A stretch of 9,615 nucleotides of DNA, from assembly GCA_012961745.1 (NCBI GenBank), contig DTYT01000304.1:1-9615 (forward strand). The letters run 5' to 3'. Below, piece after piece: positions 6,228-9,615 of the stretch (the stretch's first letter is position 1; the number at the start of each line of letters is the position of its first letter). The stretch is from Kiritimatiellia bacterium. GTDB lineage: Bacteria > Verrucomicrobiota > Kiritimatiellia > B70-G9. The notes beneath the pieces are model-generated. The model was not told where the DNA came from and did not search any database. It saw nothing but the letters and a program-made list of their open reading frames with translations. Position numbers and translations under genes: made by a program.

Positions 6228-7391
6228 TCACTCCTTTACGAAAGGCGATAGCCGGCGCAGGCGCCGGATGATTCCGGGCAGATGTTGCAGAACATAGTCA
6301 ATGTCTTCGTCGGTAGTATACCGGCTCAGGCTGAAGCGTATCGATCCGTGGGCGGCAGTGAAGGGTACCCCCATCGCCTGGATGACATGCGACGGCTCTA
6401 GGGATCCAGAGGTGCAGGCCGAACCGGATGAAGCGCATATCCCCAATTGATCCAGAAGCAGCAGGATGGATTCTCCCTCGACATACTCGAAACTTACATT
6501 GAGGGTATTGGGCAAGCGTTGAGTTCGGTCGCCGTTTATTTGGGCCCCGGGACAGCTTTGCAGGATACCCCGTTCAAGACGATCGCGCAGAGCCGCCACC
6601 CGGGCTTGCTGTTCTTCCATATGCTTTTGGGCCAGTTCGCATGCCCGGCCGAGTCCCACGATGTAGGGTACATTCTCCGTGCCACCCCGCCGGTTCCCTT
6701 CCTGGTGGCCGCCGTGGAGCAGGGGAACCAACTTCACCTCCTTGCGCACGTACAGGGCCCCCACCCCCTTGGGGGCATGTAGCTTGTGGCCCGAAAGGGA
6801 AAGCAAGTCCACCGGGACCTCCTGCACGTTCACCGGAATCTTACCCACCGCTTGGACCGCGTCGGTATGGAAAAGGACGCCTCTTTCCTTGGTGATCTCC
6901 GCTATCTCCCGGATGGGAAAGATGACCCCGGTTTCGTTGTTGGCCCACATTACGCTCACCAGTACGGTATGCTCGTCAATACTTTCGCGCAGTTGCTGGA
7001 GATCAAGGTGTCCCTGCCCGTCAACTCCCAACTCGGCGATCTGGAATCCGACGGATCCCAGATAGCGGCATACGTTGAGAACCGAGGGGTGTTCCACCGC
7101 GGTGGTGATCAGCCGGGCGCCCGGGTCGCGCGTCAGCATCACCCCTTTCAAGGCAGTGTTGTTGCTCTCGGTCCCGCAGCTGGTGAAGATGATCTCTTCC
7201 GGCTCCGCCCCGATCAGTGCGGCAACCCGTTCACGGGCGTGGCCGAGGTGCTGGCGCACCTGGCCGCCGAAGGTGTGGATGCTGGACGGATTACCCCACA
7301 TGTCCCCCAGGAAGGGCTCCATGGCCTGGACAACTTCGGGACTTACCCGCGTGGTGGCGTTGTTGTCGAGATAGACCACCCGTTCTTTCAC
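6228..7391 (-). CDS. nifS: NifS-type cysteine desulfurase
   Basis: A 387-residue PLP enzyme that removes sulfur from L-cysteine as an enzyme-bound persulfide and passes it to NifU. The GTG at 7391 is chosen because it gives the family start (VYLDNNATT), has AGAGGA six bases upstream and overlaps the nifU TGA (GTGA). Visible signatures are YLDNNATT, GTESNN (about 73-78), H101 in AVEHPS, the PLP lysine K203 in SGHKLHAPKG, RRGGTENV, and the catalytic C326 in SSGSACTSGSLEPSHV. The short catalytic loop marks the NifS/IscS class. Length and residue positions agree within one with Azotobacter NifS as I recall it. The order nifU-nifS is that of classical nifUS pairs, but no nitrogenase gene is present, so a housekeeping Fe-S role is likelier. 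The extreme C-terminus (RRLRRLSPFVKE) is basic. It is cytoplasmic. Confidence 0.97.
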   Translation of the reverse strand: MKERVVYLDNNATTRVSPEVVQAMEPFLGDMWGNPSSIHTFGGQVRQHLGHARERVAALIGAEPEEIIFTSCGTESNNTALKGVMLTRDPGARLITTAVEHPSVLNVCRYLGSVGFQIAELGVDGQGHLDLQQLRESIDEHTVLVSVMWANNETGVIFPIREIAEITKERGVLFHTDAVQAVGKIPVNVQEVPVDLLSLSGHKLHAPKGVGALYVRKEVKLVPLLHGGHQEGNRRGGTENVPYIVGLGRACELAQKHMEEQQARVAALRDRLERGILQSCPGAQINGDRTQRLPNTLNVSFEYVEGESILLLLDQLGICASSGSACTSGSLEPSHVIQAMGVPFTAAHGSIRFSLSRYTTDEDIDYVLQHLPGIIRRLRRLSPFVKE

Positions 7392-8221
7392 CGCATATCC
7401 TCTACGACGATATCGCGGGAGACCGCTTGGCGCAGCTTCTCTTCCACAACCCGCTTGAGAGTCAGCCCGGCCATGGGACACCCGGAGCAGCCACCGCGGA
7501 GTCTGACCAGCACCTGATTGTCGCGCACATCCACCAGCTCTATGTCGCCGCCGTCCATGCGGAGTGCCGGACGCACCTCTTCGTCCAGGACCTTCTCGAT
7601 CAATCGGATCTTCTGGACCAGCGTCATGGTTTCCTCACCAGCTTCTTTCGCCCGGATATCCTTCCATACTTTCTCAATGACAGCCGCTATGTCGCCGTGG
7701 CATTGTCCGCAGGCACCCCCCGCCTTGGTGTAGTGGGTGACCTCCTCAACCGAGGTCAGGCGGTTCTCCCGAACCACCCTCTCTATTTCCTTTTCGGTTA
7801 CGCCGAAGCACTTGCATACCACTTTCCCTTCCAGGCGGCGCCGGTCATGCTTGCCGGTCCGGCAGTTGTAGATGGCCGCCCCCAGGGCCTCCCGTCCCAA
7901 TACCGAGCAGTGCATTTTCTGATCCGGCAGCCCGCCGAGGTATTCGGCGATGTCACGATTGGTGATTTCTTCGGCTTCCGCGTGTGTCTTGCCCTTGGCC
8001 ATCTCCGTCAGCGCCGAGGCGGAGGCGATCGCACTGGCACAACCGAATGTCTTGAACCGGATATCCGCGATACGTCCCTTGTCATCGAGTTTGAAAGTGA
8101 TGCGCAGCACATCACCGCATGCCAGGGATCCCACCTCGCCGACACCGTCGGGATTTTCCACCTCCCCCACGTTGCGCGGGTGGAGGAAGTGGTCCACCAC
8201 CCTTTCCGAGTAATTCCACAT
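7388..8221 (-). CDS. nifU: NifU, three-domain Fe-S cluster scaffold
   Basis: A 277-residue cytoplasmic scaffold on which NifS-derived sulfur and iron are built into clusters for transfer to target proteins. The ATG at 8221 starts MWNYSERVVDHFLHPRNVGE, the family N-terminus, with GAGAGGG upstream; a longer open frame into bioA is not real. Domain 1 (about 1-125) is IscU-like with C35, C61 and C105 and Asp37 (ACGD). Domain 2 (about 134-180) is a BFD-like [2Fe-2S] domain with C136, C138, C171 and C174 (VVCKCFGV, GACGQCHGD). Domain 3 (about 200-277) is the NifU C-terminal domain with GGCSGCPMAG (C245, C248). All nine expected cysteines are present. The protein is a little shorter than Azotobacter NifU, mostly because of a short linker before domain 3. 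It overlaps nifS by four bases, so the pair is surely co-translated. Confidence 0.97.
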   Translation of the reverse strand: MWNYSERVVDHFLHPRNVGEVENPDGVGEVGSLACGDVLRITFKLDDKGRIADIRFKTFGCASAIASASALTEMAKGKTHAEAEEITNRDIAEYLGGLPDQKMHCSVLGREALGAAIYNCRTGKHDRRRLEGKVVCKCFGVTEKEIERVVRENRLTSVEEVTHYTKAGGACGQCHGDIAAVIEKVWKDIRAKEAGEETMTLVQKIRLIEKVLDEEVRPALRMDGGDIELVDVRDNQVLVRLRGGCSGCPMAGLTLKRVVEEKLRQAVSRDIVVEDMR

Positions 8222-8245
8222 TGTTACCCTCTCACCATACGCATG

Positions 8246-8274
8246 AATATACTTACCGGAACCGGTTTTGCCAG
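8246..8274 (-). promoter_or_regulatory. Predicted nifUS promoter with a palindrome in its spacer
   Basis: Minus-strand CTGGCA (8269-8274, four of six -35 bases), 17-base spacer, and TATATT (8246-8251, five of six -10 bases). This AT-rich patch stands out in a GC-rich gap. The start would fall near 8239, leaving a short leader holding the nifU ribosome binding site. Confidence 0.45.
8255..8266. promoter_or_regulatory. Candidate operator: perfect 12-bp hyphenated palindrome
   Basis: ACCGG-AA-CCGGT lies entirely within the spacer between the predicted -35 and -10 of nifU. That is a typical place for a repressor or MerR-like regulator. Fe-S assembly genes are often controlled by Rrf2-family regulators (IscR and relatives), but this does not match the IscR sites I know, so the regulator is unknown. 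Confidence 0.35.
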
Positions 8275-8301
8275 CATCCGGGCGGCGAAACGCGGTCCGG
8301 C

Positions 8302-9615
8302 CTAGGCCTGGGCCATGAGCATATCGAGGATCTTTTCGATTTCGTCGAGCGCGGCGGCGAGAACCTCGAAGGGCGTAATCAGCGCCGGCATCAGATATAC
8401 CACCGGCCCCAGCGGCCGGATAAGAATGCCCCGTTCCCACGCTAGTGGGCGGAGCCGGCGGGCCAGGATATCGCCGCGCCGGCCTCCGGAGCTCTTGAGT
8501 TGAATCGCCCACATCATGCCGATGCCGCGGACGTCCGCCACCAGGGGATGATCCCGGAATCGTTCTCCTTCCTGCTGGAGACGTTGTCCGGTACGCGCGG
8601 CCATTCCCGCAATGTCGTCCTTCTGATAGATCTCCAGCGCGGCGCAGGCTGCCGCCGCGGCTACCGGATTCCCACAGAAAGTGTGGCCGTGATAGAACGT
8701 GCAGTCGCAGTTCCCGTCCGAGAAAGTGTCGAAGATCTCTTCGCGCACCATGGCGGCGCTCATGGGGAGGGTCCCGGCGGTGAGCCCTTTGCCCAGGCAG
8801 ATGATATCCGGAACCACGCCGGCATGCTCAAACGCGAACATCTTGCCCGTTCGGCCGAATCCACTCGCGATTTCATCCAGGATGATCAGAACCCCGTAAG
8901 CGCGGCACAATTCCTCCACCCGGCGCAGGTATTCGGCACGATATACCCACATCCCTGCGGCACCTTGGAAGATCGGTTCCAGTATCACGGCTGCCAGGTT
9001 CTCGGAATGGCGTTCCAGAAGGGATTCCAGCGGCCGTACGCACTCCAGACCGCATTCTTCCAGGGTGCCTCCATAGGGACAACACGTACAGCGTGGAGCC
9101 TCTATACGGAATACGTCGAATACCACATCACGGAAAGGACGATGGAAAGTTTCCAGGTATCCGAGAGAAACTGCGGCCAGCGTGTCCCCGTGGTACGCTT
9201 CTCTAAGTGCAGCGAAGCGGATTTTTCCGGGACGGCCGCGGTTGTACCAGTACTGTACGGCGATTTTCAGCGCAGCCTCGACGGCACTTGCCCCGTCGCT
9301 GGCGAAGAATGCACGGTAGTCGCCGCCCGTTCCCCGGAGCAGACCGCTCAGGCGGCGGGCCAGTTCGATCGCCCGGGGATGCGACATGTTCCCCAGGATA
9401 CTGTGCTGCAGCAGCTCGACCTGCCGCTTGATGGCTGCCACCAGCCTCGGGTGGCTGTGACCCAGGTTGCAGCACCACCAGGATGCAATGGCATCAAAAT
9501 ACCTTCGGCCTTCCACATCAAACAGGTAGACACCGTCTCCGCGAACCATGACCGGGAACGGCTCGGTTAGAATCTCGCAGAAGCGAGAGTAGGGATGCCA
9601 TAGCAACTGCCGGTC
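8302..9615 (-). CDS. bioA: BioA, adenosylmethionine-8-amino-7-oxononanoate aminotransferase, start outside window
   Basis: A class-III PLP aminotransferase that makes 7,8-diaminopelargonate from KAPA using SAM as amino donor, the step before BioD and BioB in biotin synthesis. It is cytoplasmic. The visible 437 residues begin in mid-frame with DRQLLWHPY, the usual BioA opening, so only a few N-terminal residues are missing. A TTG at 9606 lies inside this motif and is not the start. Visible signatures are DAIASWWCCNLGHSHP, the PLP-phosphate region SDGASAVEAALK, YHGDT, EPIFQGAAGM, the PLP Asp in LDEIASGFGRTG, the Schiff-base Lys in CLGKGLTAG (about residue 276 of the visible part), and GHTFCGNP. 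A cysteine group (CTCCPYGG...CGLEC, about 175-192) resembles that in Bacillus-type BioA. The stop is TAG at 8302, 80 bp before nifU. Co-transcription with nifUS is possible, but nifU also appears to have its own promoter. Confidence 0.96.
   Translation of the reverse strand, partial: DRQLLWHPYSRFCEILTEPFPVMVRGDGVYLFDVEGRRYFDAIASWWCCNLGHSHPRLVAAIKRQVELLQHSILGNMSHPRAIELARRLSGLLRGTGGDYRAFFASDGASAVEAALKIAVQYWYNRGRPGKIRFAALREAYHGDTLAAVSLGYLETFHRPFRDVVFDVFRIEAPRCTCCPYGGTLEECGLECVRPLESLLERHSENLAAVILEPIFQGAAGMWVYRAEYLRRVEELCRAYGVLIILDEIASGFGRTGKMFAFEHAGVVPDIICLGKGLTAGTLPMSAAMVREEIFDTFSDGNCDCTFYHGHTFCGNPVAAAAACAALEIYQKDDIAGMAARTGQRLQQEGERFRDHPLVADVRGIGMMWAIQLKSSGGRRGDILARRLRPLAWERGILIRPLGPVVYLMPALITPFEVLAAALDEIEKILDMLMAQA

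Noticed and set aside
7392..7481. Longer NifS beginning at 7481
   Set aside because: The added residues overlap nifU and match nothing in NifS. The GTG at 7391 has good spacing from AGAGGA and gives the normal family length.
8222..8512. Longer NifU beginning at 8512
   Set aside because: The extra 97 residues overlap the end of bioA and look like random Arg/Pro-rich translation. The ATG at 8221 gives the family N-terminus and has a ribosome binding site.
8302..9606. TTG at 9606 as the start of BioA
   Set aside because: It lies inside the conserved DRQLLWHPY opening, and the frame stays open to the window edge at 9615. The true start is upstream, outside the window.

Overview
The window is GC-rich bacterial chromosome in which every gene I can support lies on the minus strand, so the genes are read from high to low coordinates. 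The organism is probably a member of the Planctomycetes/Verrucomicrobia group or a nearby poorly cultured phylum. Two small proteins point there: a Minf_1886-type protein (family known mainly from Planctomycetes and Verrucomicrobia) and a DUF1844 protein (common in PVC bacteria, Acidobacteria and relatives). Nothing looks like phage, transposon, CRISPR or tRNA/rRNA. This lineage call is inference from family distribution.

Right block (9615 to 6228): the end of bioA (biotin synthesis; cut by the window edge), then an 80-bp gap with a likely promoter whose spacer holds a perfect palindrome, then nifU and nifS overlapping by four bases (GTGA). NifU is the full three-domain scaffold and NifS the matching cysteine desulfurase. 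No other nitrogen-fixation gene is seen, so this NIF-type pair probably serves general Fe-S cluster assembly. Biotin synthase (BioB) needs Fe-S clusters, which may explain the neighbourhood.

Middle gap (6227 to 5723): about 500 bp with no convincing gene. It holds one very stable hairpin and, at its left end, a likely promoter for the next operon.

Left block (5722 to 1000): five tightly packed genes that look like one operon: a HIT nucleotide hydrolase, a Minf_1886 protein, a large two-domain M16 metallopeptidase lipoprotein, a DUF1844 protein, and a membrane-anchored protein whose C-terminal domain is strikingly close to the zinc-peptidase-like signalling domain of animal Hedgehog. The last is the most interesting item here. 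It keeps the zinc ligands and catalytic Glu and shares a ten-residue stretch with Sonic hedgehog, yet carries a bacterial DD-peptidase-like YRP where animal Hedgehog has calcium ligands. Two of the five gene products (M16 and Hedgehog-like) should act outside the cytoplasmic membrane.

Far left (999 to 1): a 249-bp gap with a good promoter, then the first 250 codons of an unidentified gene that runs off the window with no stop.
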